Positions 10,466 through 24,600 of a DNA stretch of 64,000 nucleotides are shown in pieces. The stretch spans positions 2,114,501 through 2,178,500 of the forward strand of contig NC_090288.1 in assembly GCF_037392515.1 (NCBI RefSeq), read 5' to 3'. The stretch is from Haliotis asinina. Its lineage: Eukaryota > Mollusca > Gastropoda > Lepetellida > Haliotidae. Below the pieces are notes generated by a model. That model searched no databases. It saw nothing but the letters and a program-made list of their open reading frames with translations, and was not told where the DNA came from. Every line of letters starts with the position of its first letter. Position 1 is the first letter of the stretch. A program made the translations under genes and the position numbers.

Positions 10466-12482
10466 TTAAAGGGGCACTGATGCGGAGCGAATAATACTTC
10501 TCGCCAACGGTCTAATTACGAAAGCAGACCGCAAATTGGTCAGCGCCCACTCCTTCGACCGTGACGGACAAAGGAACTGGGCTCCTGTCCATATTAGCAA
10601 AATTTCTTCACTTAAACAGTCAGGAGGCCGGATGCCCATCACATGCCATTTGTTTAAAAATATCCATGGTATTCCTTGTCTGATCGTAACCATATATCCC
10701 AGCAGTGTAGTTCTTTTCGGATGCTTGGATGGTATACTTACTGATCCAATTTGATCCTATTTCTGTGTTTTTAACCTCGATATTTAATCATGTTACATGA
10801 AAATATGATGTCTACAGGCACGTAGCAAGCCATTTGTTTCAGTACGGAAGATTGCAAAGCTGTATATTTAGGTAGTTTTGAGTGTTGGTTGAGCTGTGAT
10901 AGCAAATAGCATACGTAAATTTTGGTAGCTATGGTAGCTACAATGGTTTATTATTTATGATAATAAAACACACAGTTGATTTATTTGAATTCGTAAACAA
11001 AAAAACGATGACCTTGGCTTTGGTAGAGAAATCTGAAAATTGTCTTACGTCAAAAAAAACTTATTTCACTTATTTACCAAGGTACACAGCAAATGCCTGT
11101 GTGTATTCCTTATGTAACGAATTTCCGTTGGTATCCTCAAAACAGTTTCGGCCCATAAGTGTTTTCAGGCTGCATGCGACACAGAGATTACATCTTCCTT
11201 GCTGTAACTCGCGTAGATGGTGTAAACCTACACGTGTTATTTGTCATCATTCTCTTGATGGTCAATTCATGAATTTATAACAGGTATAATTAGTAGCAAC
11301 ACCACTTCGGTTACTCAACAAAGGTTCCCATTTGGCATTTCTCCTGTCTGGAGTAAATACTCAACATTATAAATTAAGGTCTGTAATGGCAAATGTGTTG
11401 TATGTTATGTAATATGTGCATGTAAGTGATGCAAGAGGGTTTATCACCTGAGTTACAAAACCAAACATCGATCAAAGGATTAACCGATAACACACTGATT
11501 GATTAATTACTTTTGTTCTTCTAGCGGATTTGTCAAAAGGCAGTGTGTGTAGATGACTACACCCTGTCGTAAAGTGTGAGTGCAAAAACAACATCCTCCC
11601 TTCAAAGAATTAACCACCCTTGCGTTGATTGATTGATTGCTCAATATTGGTCAACTAAATTACTTAGAATAGTGGACATCATACAATTAGTTGCCAGGTG
11701 TGCTATCTTGGGAGACCAATGAGAGGTTTATCTAGTTTTCACCAACGAAAGACGTGAAACGATGTGTTACTTTTTCGCAAATGAGACAGTTGTAAGACAC
11801 GCGACACAGAGCAGGATTATTTACCAGCTGCAGATGAATGGAATACGATTTCTTTTACGTGGATATTGATAGATACATTCCTGAACAAGGTAGTAGCCTG
11901 ACACTGTTGCTATAAAATTAGTCTGTTTTACGTTCATTATTTGCATTTTGTTTTAATTTATTTGTTGTAGCATTCAGCAGAATCTGTATGACAGAAAACA
12001 CACACTAGATCGCGTATGTGTGTGAAATAGGATCCACATTGGCAATCTATACAATGTATAAATGTTGCTGTTATGTTAGAAATTTACTATGAGTATAAGC
12101 AAATCGTGTGTTCTTTTATTAATTTTCAGAATCATACAAATATGACAATAAACTAATTAGGGTTATGAGACAAAATATAGAGACGTACATTGGCTTCGTT
12201 ATTTTTCCGTCCTAATAGTTTTTTACCATTTCTACCACTGGCAGATGATTAACCTTCAAAGTGTTTCATTTGTTTTCATAATACATTTGTAATGAAGTAC
12301 AATTGACTTCACCTCAGTTGATCTGTCTATAATTAAACTATCAATTGCGCTTACGGACTGCGCAGCAGACGTCACGAACCAGTCACGAATTCTGGGATAT
12401 CATCCGGGTACTCACGGGAGAAAAACAATAACAAAAGTTTACACCAGTCCACGGAAAATGCTCCGCATCAGTGCCCCTTTAA
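10466..12482. mobile_element. 2-kb non-autonomous element with TTAA target duplications (T2/Kolobok-like)
   Basis: TTAA at 10466-10469 and 12479-12482 flank perfect 19-bp terminal inverted repeats (AGGGGCACTGATGCGGAGC at 10470-10488 and its complement at 12460-12478). The TTAAAGGGG start fits the TTAAAGGRR end rule I recall for T2/Kolobok-type elements; piggyBac also duplicates TTAA but normally starts with CCC. The interior has only short frames (for example 10957-11280) with no recognisable transposase, so it is probably mobilised in trans or dead. Confidence 0.8.
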
Positions 12483-13164
12483 CGTTCGTTTGCTAAGCAG
12501 ATGTAAACACAAACGTAACCAAAGTCAGACCATGAAATGGCATTGATGTATTGTCATTATAATATGGCGCTTCGGTATCGTCTGCGAGTCAGTTTACTTG
12601 CAACACGCGATAAGGCAAGAAAACTTCACATTACGATTTAGATGTCATGTACATTTTAATACGATCTGTACATAATTCTTGTCTCGGATGTTGTTATTTA
12701 TGTAACAAAACGTGCAGATAGTGAAACACACATGAACTGTAATCACTCTAGTAATGGCCCAAATAGTTATATCCACGAATGCAAAAATAGACTATATAGC
12801 ACCATAGTTGATATGACATATTTTGTGTTCGTTTTACGTGCCGAACTTGACAGTGTCAGGGATATTGGTTTGTATTGTCGGGGCGAACAAGATGGCGGTT
12901 TGTGGGTTTCCAACATGGCGGCCATGTAGTTGGTTATGACGTCAGAGCACCTTCCTCGCAAATGTTTCTCATAGCATACCTTCACCTTATCGAGCCAACT
13001 GCAAAAATAGCATTTGGGAATCAAATGTTATAACAAAGTGCAATAAAACGAACATATATTATGATGTTAAAATCAAGGTTTTCACTGACTATTTTTTTTT
13101 AAAATATGAAACTGAATAATGAGTTAAAAATTAGTATGATGAATAATTGGTCAGACGTGACTAG
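12483..13164. other. No secure gene
   Basis: A CRE-like TGACGTCA near 12938-12945 and AAGATGGCGG/ACATGGCGGCC motifs (12890-12926) resemble promoter-type DNA. The minus-strand open frame 12767-13024 is not supported by flanking exons. Confidence 0.3.
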
Positions 13165-13273
13165 GATTCCGATCCACAAAGCATTCCTTGCACTGAGATA
13201 TTCGTAAGCCAATGTTAAACTACACAGTTACGACAGGTCGTGTCATTACGAAGGCTTTGTGGATCGGGATGCT
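13165..13273. mobile_element. Small palindromic MITE-like element
   Basis: The ends GGATTCCGATCCACAAAGC and GCTTTGTGGATCGGGATGC are imperfect inverted complements about 105 bp apart, and similarity continues inward. It has no coding capacity. The superfamily is not determined. Confidence 0.65.
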
Positions 13274-15680
13274 GAACATATTCATTGACACAAGTTAAAA
13301 AATGACGATTTAGAGGTTTACAATTATGTCAGTATTACCACAGAGTCCATACCGGTGGGGTATGACAAAGATTCACAAAAAATTGTACCCATTTCTGCAG
13401 TCGAACCTAGGCCTTTTGGCCTATAAAGCGAACGTTGTGACTGGTTAGTTTCCATATCATATCATATCATTATGAATCAAACTGGAGATTGTTTTTCGTA
13501 ATTTTCGTAGTCATTTGATATTCGAAGCATAACGTGCTTGTGTCAAACTTTCACCAAGGAGGAGTAAACAGTCAGCGAGAAAGGGATCGTTTTGTATATG
13601 TGTAGCGTGAAATCAAAGGCAAGCAGGAGCGAGATCCGGTCCCTGTAGCAAGGGTGAGAGCATGTCTTAAGTGAACCTTTAACTCACTCACAAATATTCA
13701 AAAAGTTGTATCCTCCTTTCTATACTTATTATCGAGAACTAAGTACACATGACCCGTCGGGTGACAACTTCGCATGTATATGAGGCGGATTTATATCAAG
13801 AGCTTATTTAAGAATCTATCTATAGCGGACTCACGTGTTGGGATTGAACTGTTTCACAAAGCTTTGTATTTGGTTGAACACGTCCGGAAAGCCCATTAGA
13901 GAATAAATAAATTATTAATTTGAAAATAATGGACGATGCAAATGTCACACCAGACCGGGAACTCCACAGCTGTCTGACTGTGATCAGTAAAATGATCAGC
14001 TTACTTGCAATTGCTTCTTTTCCGTGGTGGACTTAATACAGCAAATGTCATGACGTCAGACTGCTGGCGAATGGCTGCCAGGCAGCTCTTCACTGCGCAT
14101 GTTTTTTCGTTTACACAATCCAGCTCCTCCTTGATAACTAAAAGAAGATTGATTGAAAAACAAGTTAAAGAAAGTATTGTTCAGAATGCAATACCAATCC
14201 TATATCGTTTTGTTAAAAACATATTAATCAAGATCTGTATTAATACCAAAGGCGCGTGTCTCGGATAGACAAAATTTGGTCAAGAACCGATGATCGGACA
14301 CCGTTCAGGAATGGTTAAATATCTTATTTTCTCCCACAGAAGTATGCCTGTGCGCTGGAACTAACATCGATCGGCGAACCGGCGTCGTATGATCCACATT
14401 TCATGGCCAAAATACCATCCACATGTAAGTATGACAATAGAGATTATATCAATTCCTCCATTCTTTTCCACGGAGGTTACTTGTCATATGTTCCTACGAA
14501 CCTCAGTTCTAATTAATACGACACTTTCGTGGTGCGAGTGTTCAGGATTCGTGATCGGTTGCAATCAGATTTAGTTGTACAATCAGCGACGTTGTTTCAA
14601 AAACAATCCTTAGCTAGACCTCGGTAATTTCCGAATGCTTCAGGAAAACTATGACCTCCTCTAGGGTGCGATGTGCAAACGTCTTTACTAGACTCAATCA
14701 TGTAATGTCGGATCAAGCTGTGTGTCACATCAACGCCAGTCTACGGCAGAGGAGGGAATATTTGTGGACCCACAAGACCCACATTTGCTTTTATTAGTAT
14801 AGTTGGAGCTGAGCCAATGTAACCCGTGTCCTTGTTGGATTGAAAGAAGGGGGATAATTCGTGTTGTGCCGTGTTTTTGCCGTCAGGGGATTTTACGAGA
14901 ACCGGGAAATATGACCGTATTAGAAAAGAGGCTTGTAAGAAGATATGACAAGTAACCTCTGAGGGAAAAGAATGCTTTTCCACAAGATTTGATGGCCCCT
15001 AGGGCCAAACCACGTTCCGTTATCTCTAGACATCAGCGTCCCATGGCACGTTTACAAGGGTAAAAGAATCAGTATCTATGTCAGTGATATTCTCAGCTCC
15101 CTGCGGAGTACACGGTAGGTTTGTTCTGCCTGACATTTAGAAGTCTGTGGAAGTGACATCCAGGAGTACTCATGACATAGGCTACCTGCCTATTTTACTA
15201 GCAATATTCTATAGAAAACACTGACGCTTTTTGTTTCTGTTTTGGGTCAGCATATGAACGGCAGATGGTTGACAAGTACATATGTAGTCAAATAATACCC
15301 AGAATAAATACAAGATGAAAGTCACCTCCAACCAGTGAGACGAAGTAAACGGAAGCCCACTGAAGTCGGTGTTTGATTTTAGTGGACCTACGTATTAACA
15401 CTTTAAAGAACGTCAAACAGACTGAGGCCAATGTTGTGTTATGGAATATGTCATAAACAAATACCATAAGTAGGAACATTTGCATCAACAATGTTTTCAC
15501 TCTTGTGTTTACAGAAATTTTCATTTTGCATGTCCCAATAAGGATCCAACAAAAACGTTTTACAAGCCTCTGGTGGTAATATCACAGGCTTCACATTGGA
15601 CACATTCAGGGAACTCAGGGTATGCCAAGGAAGCATCCCTAGCACCAGATATCATCTATCTCAACTTGACGTTTCCTTAC
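13274..15680. other. Intron or intergenic DNA with an imperfect inverted repeat
   Basis: GAGGTTACTTGTCATAT occurs at about 14475 in plus orientation and at about 14950 in minus orientation, with similar flanks (ATTCTTTTCC before, TTCTAAT after). This gives imperfect arms of roughly 80 bp around a 300-bp centre. The two open frames over the arms (14389-14574 and 14741-14983) are this repeat read twice. No gene is recognised. Confidence 0.45.
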
Positions 15681-18600
15681 CGTCCAGTAGCCGACAGGTG
15701 AGATCCATCCTCTGGGTCAGTATCTCGGGGTACAGAGAGGCCAGGTCACACCGATCCCTAGTCACTACGTGTTCTGGACACTCGTACAGCTGATTGAAGC
15801 ACTGGGTCACGAAGACGCTTGCGTTGCGTCTGCAATTTTAGCATGGCGTTTGTATTGGACAGTAAACCAAATGGATTCTCAAAGTTAGAATTCTCTAGGT
15901 TAACAGTACGAGAGGGTGGCTCTCATATATTTGAGGGATGATTTGGGGATGGACTCAGAACACAACAACGCCGTTAATTATACACGCAACACGTTCAATA
16001 TATGCTAGTGATAATGGTAGTATGGTAGTGATAGTGGTAGAGGCTGGTGGTAGTTGTGACTTGTAATAATAGTGATAGAGGATGGAAACGATAGCCGTTG
16101 CTGTACTGGTGTTGGTGGTTGTTGTGGGTGGTTGTTGGTGGTGGTTGTTGTGGGTGGTTGTTGTGGGTGGTTGCTGTGGGTGGTTGTAGCAGCCAAATGG
16201 TGTAATTCGATCATAGGAATAAGGCCGTGTAATCTTGTACATGTGTTACATGCGAATGTTCCCGAGAATGCGGTTGGTACGCAGGAACGGGCAATCAGCT
16301 CGAAGCCTTGAGTGAGTGAGTGAGTGAGTTTAGTTTTACGCCGCACTCAGCAATATTCCAGCTATATGGCGGCGATCTGTAAATAATCGAGTCTGGACCA
16401 GACAATCCAGTGATCAACAACATGAGCATCGATCTGCGCAATTGGGAACCGATGACATGCGTCAACCAAGTCAGCAAGCCTGACCACCCGATCCCGTTAG
16501 TCGCCTCTTACGACAAGCTGAGTCGCCTTTTATGGCAAGCATGGGTTGCTGAAGGCCTATTCTACCCCGGGACCTTCACGGGTCTCGAAGCCTTGAACTC
16601 CTACTGTCAAACATTTCGTCAGCATGATTTCAACCGATTTAACAGAATGTATGTTACCAGTGATTTGAGCTTGTCTCCTTACGAACAAAGATGTAATAAC
16701 TGACAGTAGTAGTAGTCGCAGCAACAGCAGTAGTAGTAGCAGTAGTAATTGTAGTAGTAGTGGCAGCAACAGCAGTAGTAGTAGCAGTAGTAGTGGTAGT
16801 AGTAGTGGCATCTACCCTTCTATTACAGCAAAGGGGTATAATTGTTTCGATGTTTTCACTTGACGTTGATAGATACATTGAAATGTTCCCGATGACAAAA
16901 CATTTGAATATACAAGTCGTAGATTTTGAATATTTAGGCCACATGTGTCGTACGTTCAACCTGCATTCCACACCTACAAAAATACCCGGCGATAACATTT
17001 GATGCCAGTTCAAACAATACGGTGTCGAGCTGAGTATCACCTAGATAGATGGCTGTTTGCTAAAAAGCCATGTTTTCATATATTTATTCACATACCTTCC
17101 AATTACAAATAGTGGGTTAATCGCAGGGACTCGGCGAAACAGATAATGTTACGACAGAGCTTTTAGTAAGTACAATGTTTAACAAACACTGATCCGCTTG
17201 GAGGCACGTGCAACAGAACATAGATTACACAGATAGCAACATGGCGTCCTGCGAGTACCACTTAATTCGTGTAGAACATTTCGATCATTCGGATAAGACA
17301 TGGATGTCCTCAGGAGTCAGTACTCAAGCAATCAAATCAATATCGACCCAGCTTAGTCTATAAAATGATAAAAGATCGCATAACCATAAACTAAACAGGG
17401 AAATAAGAACACACTGTAAGTATATTTGCTATTATTTTGAGCTCTTCCCAACTTCGACACATTTATGTAGAGTAGCTATATAACACATATTGTATGAACA
17501 CTTCATTTGATGACCGGGACGTTGCTTGCAAAACTGAAGGACAAAAGAGTTACTTCCCTTCTCCTGCAGTCGCTGAACGCCTGTTTGTGGACGTGACGTA
17601 TATACATACAATACACAGTGCTAAAAACAAGAAGACCAAAGTTTTGAAAGAATCGTGATTTCAAATCCTTTTTTCAGGGGTATACTATTTTGCCCTCTTT
17701 CTTTTTCTCCCTCCTTTCTTCATGTTTGTTGTGTCAGGACGTCTTTGAAAAGTACTGACCAGATATATATGACGATGATTAGGTTCTGGTGTCTATGAAT
17801 AACTGTTTGTTTGTTTGCTTGCTTGCTTGTATATTGTTTAATGCCGCACTCATCAATATTAAAGGCTATACCACGTCGATCTGTAAATAATCGATGCTGG
17901 ATCAGATAATCAAGTGACTGACAGCATGAGCATGGGTCTATACAGTTGGAATACAATGACATCAACCAAGACACGTACTCATTATTTTGAGTGTTGATAG
18001 CGCTGCCTTTATGTTAACCTGTTTCTATATTTGCATACTGTACACATCATGTGTAGTGTTCATGTGCAGACTGCACATATTACGTGATAGTCGATATAAA
18101 CTGATGTACAAAAGAAAGTTTACACCTATTATTTTGAAATTTGTTTATAAAAGTGAAAATTTGTTTTGATTGTGACTTACAAACATTTTGCGTATTTTGT
18201 CAGATTGCACACACCAACAGCATGCAACACAGTCGGCTGAGATTGTTAGTGTTTAGTGGTACTTGTTACAGGCATACATCGAAATGCCAAGATCACAGCG
18301 GATCCAACATACTGGCATGTAACAGATGAGGGCTTCGATCACCAACATTGCCAGAACTTTCGGCTGAATAAGGTCGACCATCACTGAACAGTCCAACACT
18401 TGAAGGCAAGGAGACCATTACCTGTGCGCGCAACCCCCAGTCTCTTCATCAGCGCTCTCGGCGTAGGGTCATGGTATAAGCAAGATAGAGTTACCTGTTA
18501 GTTTGTGACTTTAGTTTTACGCGGCACTCGTCAGTATTCCAGCTATATGACGGCAGTCTGTAATTAATCGGATCTGTACCAGACAATGCAGGGGTCAACA

Positions 18601-21600
18601 ACTCGAGCATCGATTTACGCAGATGGGATGATAACATGTGCCAACCAAGTCAACGAACTTGGCCACCCGATCCCGTTTGTCGCTCCTTCCGAAAAGCATG
18701 GGTTGCTGATTTCCAACCCTGAAGTTCACGGATGGACTGACTTCTGTGGATATCCGGGTATGTCGACCATTTCTTAGAAATTGATGAACCCTTTAACGTT
18801 GACATGATATATGTGGTGATTTTGCATCACACACACGATGTTGTTCTTGTAGGCCACAATCGGTGCACTTCACAAAATATTTTGTTGTGTTTTGGAATAG
18901 GACCAGATCAGTTCTTATTATAGTACAGACCTGCAATGAGCGGTGATCTTCTCAAAACTGTCCACAGCCAGGAGGGTGTCGTGAAGGAGACGTGGCAGGC
19001 CGTCCAGCTCGTCGTGGCAGACCTGTACCTTATCCAGAAACTCCTTGGAACAGTCTTGACCTTGTGTCAGGGATGCTTCACATGAAACATGAGACGGCAT
19101 GCATATAAATGGTGCTTCGGCTGATCATCTTGGAATAACACAGGGATAACTTGGGATAACAATTGGAAAAGAAACCATATAAGAATATATCTCAGGCAAA
19201 TATCCAGAAATGATCATTATGAATATTTACAGTGATCTGGGTGGAGAGAAACATTGAAAATGACGGTACCTTAACTACATTTGGTTAGATAAGAGATATA
19301 GTTTCAATGATATCCTCACGCAAATGACGTCACTGCAACCATGATACCTGCAATAGGAAATGTAACGTTCTAAAATGACCCATAGGGGGGTGGGGGAATT
19401 TTCGTCTCTATAGAATGTGTCAGTGGGTGAATATGGTGCAGCTTTAACATTATCTTTGATTGTCTTTTGTGATCTATTATATGTTTATGCCGCTTTTAGC
19501 ACGGCGGCGGACACCAGAAAGGGGCTTCACACATTATACCCATGTGGGGAATCGAACTGGTGTCTTCGGTGTGACGAGCGAATGCTTTAACCACTTGGCT
19601 ACCCTATCACAAATAGGTTTCATACGTCGTACTTGACAGGCCTCTGGAACCTGACCCTTTAGCGTGGCGACAGAATGCTTTGTCCACAAGGCTACCCCCT
19701 GGTCGTCTTAATCAGGACATGTAATTCTTAAGAGAAACTGAAGTGGCGTGTTTTAAATAGTCTAATCCTTCAAAGTTGGAGCAGACAGACTACAAACTAC
19801 AAAGAAACTGAAACTTTTCAGAAAGAAAATGAAACGTAAATTAGTTAAATTCTATTATTGTGGCTCCAAGGAATCCAAAACCAAAACCAAGGCCTAAAAA
19901 CCCAGCCGCCTCTGCGTGTTGTGTTTTGTAGGCATGCTGTGTAATCTATGGTGTGTTGAGTCAGTCTATTAACCCGGAGATAACCACTCGTTCTAATGTT
20001 CCGGCTTACAACAGGCAAGTCCATCCATCACGTCCACCCAATTAACCAAGCCGTACCTCGTCAAGGAGGTCACACAAACGCGGCTACCACCTTCTCTGTA
20101 AGATGACGAGATGCACCATCGTAATTATGTTTCCCAAAGTCATACATACACGAAAGTTGTGTAGAAGCTGTTTAAACATTAATTATTGTTAACTGGTTGA
20201 AAGATTTCTAAATACTCTTTATCTATACTGAACTTCAAAAGAAACGTGACTCATTACAAGTGTAACTAGTATATCGTCATTACTTGTATGAACTACGAGC
20301 CAAACACATCACTTCAACACTATCACCTGCATACATACTCCTTACACTTATGCAGACATAAATCGATAGAATCACGAGGGATTTGGCGGTAAACGTTTAC
20401 CAAAACCAGAGCAGCATGAACGTCATGAGAAAACCACCAACAGAGCTGGATGGCAGGAGGTCGAGTAACTGGAATCATACAGAAAGAGGCATCCCAAGTC
20501 GCAAGAACAGATAGCTCTTTCAGAATTACTATCGGCATCTTGATAAGTCGGCTTATATAAACAGACAAAACCGATGTTGCGAACTCTGCTCTTGCGTAAA
20601 CGTTTCCTGGCAGTAACTTCATCAACGACTTCGGCATTAGCGAAGTATGAAAGTGGAGAGAAAATATCAAACAGATTGAAACTTCCTGGCGTGACAGAGA
20701 CCCTATGCAGTATCGACATTTTCCAACAGACATCGTGATACAGACATCGTGATACAGACATCGTGAAACCTGATTACAGGCGTCATGAGCTTGACTACAG
20801 TCATAAGCTAGATTGCAGAAATGGTGAAGTCTGGTTATAGGCACCGTGGGCTAGATTACAGACACCATGAAGCTAGATTACAGACCTCGTGAAGCCTGAT
20901 AAAAGACATAGTGAAGCCGTAGTACAGAGACTGAGAAGCCTGATCAAAAACAAGGTGAAGCTATACTACTGACATCGTTATCCAGATGACAGGCATTGTG
21001 ATAACAGATTTCAGACATCCAGGTTACAGACAACGAGAGCTTGATTACAGACATCGTGAAGCCAGGTTACAGACGCCGAGAGCTAGATTACAGACATTGT
21101 GAAGCCAGATTTCAGACATTGTGAAACCATATTAAAGACTTTAGATTACAGGAATTGCGAGCTACAATACAGACACTGTGAGCTAGATTACAGACATCGT
21201 GAAGCCAGATTACAGACACCGAGAGCTAGATTACAGACGACATGAGCTATTATACACATACCACGCGCCAGATTACAATTGTCCTGGCGCGTTAGGCGTT
21301 GAAACTGGATTTCAGTCAAAGGGTCACCTCCTAGGACCAGGATGAGTTCAGCTTCTGCATGGATGATGACAGAGCAAGAGTCTACAGGCCCTGACAAGAA
21401 CACACACCGCGGTTGCACTCGAGAAATGGTGCCCTGCGAAGAAGGTAGCGACATGCCATAGCGTGGCTTGTCATCATTAATTGTAATCTGTTGTAAGATA
21501 CACGGATGACGTGTGGGGTCAGTTGTACTCTCATTACTACAACACAAGAAGAAACCCTTTCACAACGGAGAGCGCCAGACTTCGCAGTGCATATTCGTGG

Positions 21601-24600
21601 TAGAGAATAAACATTATTATTCATTTGATAATAATTGCAGCATTTCCTACGCTGTTTTTTTTTGTCAGACGGTACTAATATATTCACACGTGTGGAATGA
21701 TTATTCGATACTGAAGGTGGACAACTGAGCTACCAGCGAACGCGCCTTGAGAACATACGACGAAATGGGTTGACAAATACGGAAGTTGACATCAATATAT
21801 TTCCCCACTTACATATATTCCGTCTCATGAATTAAGATTGGCTTGAAACTGATTTATTTCGAGGGTTGTTATTCCCAAATGTAGTATTTCGTCGAAGCAA
21901 GCATGGGCTATATGCCTCCAAAAAATTAATAGAAAAATACCATACGATAAGAGAGACTATTTTCGGGATAACGTGTGTATGTTATGGCTAGGTTGTGAAA
22001 TCAGTCATTTAATCTGTATGTGGTGGACAGGGGTTTGTGAGGTGTGTCTGCTCTGGGCACCGTAAGTGTCAAACAAACACGTGTAAATGCTTCAAAGCCA
22101 AGTTGAAGTGCAACAGCAATAGTTTTTAAAGTTAGTGACAATACGTGAATTCGTGACCCACTTTTGAAAATTAAGTTATCAAGTGGAATTTCATGAAATC
22201 ACTAAAGAATATTGATTGTTGTTACACAAAAATATATAAATCCTCTTAGTCATTTCATGAACTGACAGACTCCACAAATTGACTGTAACATATATGTAGA
22301 CACATCCCATTATATGCTTTAGCGATAATATAGAACCTATATGCTGTTTAACTGTAGTGACTGACACCAAGAGCATCTATACATTTGATAACCGACGTCA
22401 CGAATCCACCATGCCAGCTATCTGGATTACCAGATCGGATTAATTTCTCACCACAAACATTGGATGTTGAAAGCAAGTAGTAACCCTGCTCTGTGATTAA
22501 CCGAATCGAAACGGATAGCGCAGTGGTTAAGGGGTCTCTCGTTCAGATGCCGTATACTGGGTTCCATCCCTAATGTAGGCACAGAGGGTGTCTCAACTCC
22601 TGATGTCCTGATATTGACTCTGCTGTGCTAAAAAGTCCGCTGTTTATAATACAGACCAGATTGGAACCATGAACTCCCTTGATAAATCTATGTAAGTCTC
22701 TTAGTGTTTTTTGTACTTCACGGAGACCACTTGAGAGCGGATTAACCAACTGTAAGGTCTCTCCTTTCAACATTGCAGTGAATGAATGTGGACACATTCT
22801 CCCACTGAAGCAGTGTGCGAACGCTCAACAGTCTGGTCTTCAATTAAACACTCCCATAAACGTTTACGAGTTCACTTCCATATAACTGAAATGGGGTGTT
22901 GTCTGCACATAGTCGATAGCACTGTTTGATGTTCAGCGTAAAACCTACAAGCCTTCATCAAGTAGGTAGCGAGACTGAATGGAGTCAAGAGCCAAATCTA
23001 TTTGGTATACTTTTCTACATTTCTACACCCACTTTTCTTATACTGTTATTTTCAACGTTCGTCTTCGAGTTATAGGAACCAAGCTGTAGATTCAGATTAC
23101 GGCAAAGACAACCCTGGAAAGAGGCTGAATCTAGAATTCAACCACTCGACAAGTGAACCCGGAAGTCTGGTGTGATATAAACAATAGTCTCCTTGTGCAG
23201 ATCTGCTCAGCAGTTCTTACATAAACAGCATGGAATGTCAGTAGTTGAGGAGATATTTGACAACATTTGAAACGTAAGAGTACGGCGTGCGCGAACGCCC
23301 GCCTCAATACAACCGGGTCGGCGAAAAGACTGCTATTTTTCCTACTTGACTTGTTCTCCTTGACGTTGACGCTGCTGCAGACATCGGTATTTCCCACTCG
23401 CCACGACTACGTTAAACCTCGTTATAAGGACAGTTTGCCTGAGGTCACGTTAAACAAGGAATAAGATAATCCTAATGCGCAAATAGTGGAATCGAGTAAC
23501 ACACACACAAACACACACACACACAATCACACACACCACAATTATCAGAAAAAAAGAAATTCAACTTTTTCATGAATATGTAAGTAATTATTAATGTCAA
23601 GGTTACGTGCATCATTAATTATGAGTGTCCATCGTTAATTATGACTGTCACAGGGTCTGTATGTCACAATACGTTCAGATTACTAGTTTTAAATTTCGTT
23701 GGCAGTTTCTTTGCTTTTTTCTATTTTAGGAAAGGTAGGTGGGGAGGGGGGGGTTGTTTGTTTGTTTGTTTGTTTGGGGTATTTTTTTGCATTGTTTTAT
23801 TTTTTCAAACTTAGCTATAATTACTATTAATATATATTAACTTTAGTCACGTTATGGCTTATTTATTGAAGATGTGATTGAAGACCTTTAATCCTGGTTC
23901 TAGTGCGCGTGAGTTTCTGAGAACATTATACGTCCAGCACCGGCAGTTCTTTGGCATTCTCTCAAACAACAGGTGGCCATGCCAAATATAACTGAAATAC
24001 AGGCGACAGCCTCAAACCACTTATTCCTTCTACAGACATGTGCATGTGGAAGATCCGGGTCAGATTTGGGGTTGCATTCGCAGCTTGCTCGCCCCGCCAA
24101 TGCAGTCAATGTTAGAATGTCAGATTATGTTCAACCTTCAACTCAATTTAACATCGAACTTATTCCTTTCTAGTAGATTCGACCTGTGAAGATCCGGCTT
24201 AGGGTCCTCAGTAATCCACATTAGTCGTAACGAGTGACTTAACGGCATCGGGTGGCCAGTCTCGATGACTTGGCTGACACTTAATATCTGATAAGTGTTC
24301 TTCTCGTTGATCACTGGATTGCCTGGTCCAGACTCGACTATTTACAGAGCGCCGACACATGGCCGATATTGCTGAGTGTGATGTTAGAAATATAACAAAC
24401 AAACACAATAATGCTTTCACAACACAGTCGATAAGTATAAGATCATGGAACTCGCATATTAAATAAAATCTGACGTACAGGTAACAAAATGGAAAGATAA
24501 CATGTAGAAACACGAAACTCTAGCCCTAACTCGGTGACATGATCATTTGAAACGAAACATTCCTTACATATTGATAAACTGGTAATGTAAAATGAAGATA

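Noticed and set aside
12767..13024. Minus-strand frame with WLDKVKVCYEKHL, similar to LDKVQVC in the secreted protein's second exon
   Set aside because: A fine acceptor precedes it, but the phase does not follow exon 3 and the rest reads through GGCGGCCATG promoter-like DNA. The similarity is short enough to be chance.
20323..20844. 173-codon minus-strand ORF
   Set aside because: No motif, overlapped by another frame, part of it in a degenerate minisatellite. A frame of this length can occur by chance in 64 kb.
23900..24109. CxC-starting cysteine-rich frame (CECNPKSDPDLPHAHVC), TIMP-like at first sight
   Set aside because: Phase with exon 1 is right, but the acceptor is G-rich with no pyrimidines, the residues after the CxC do not follow TIMP, and exon 1 joins 19075 with better support.
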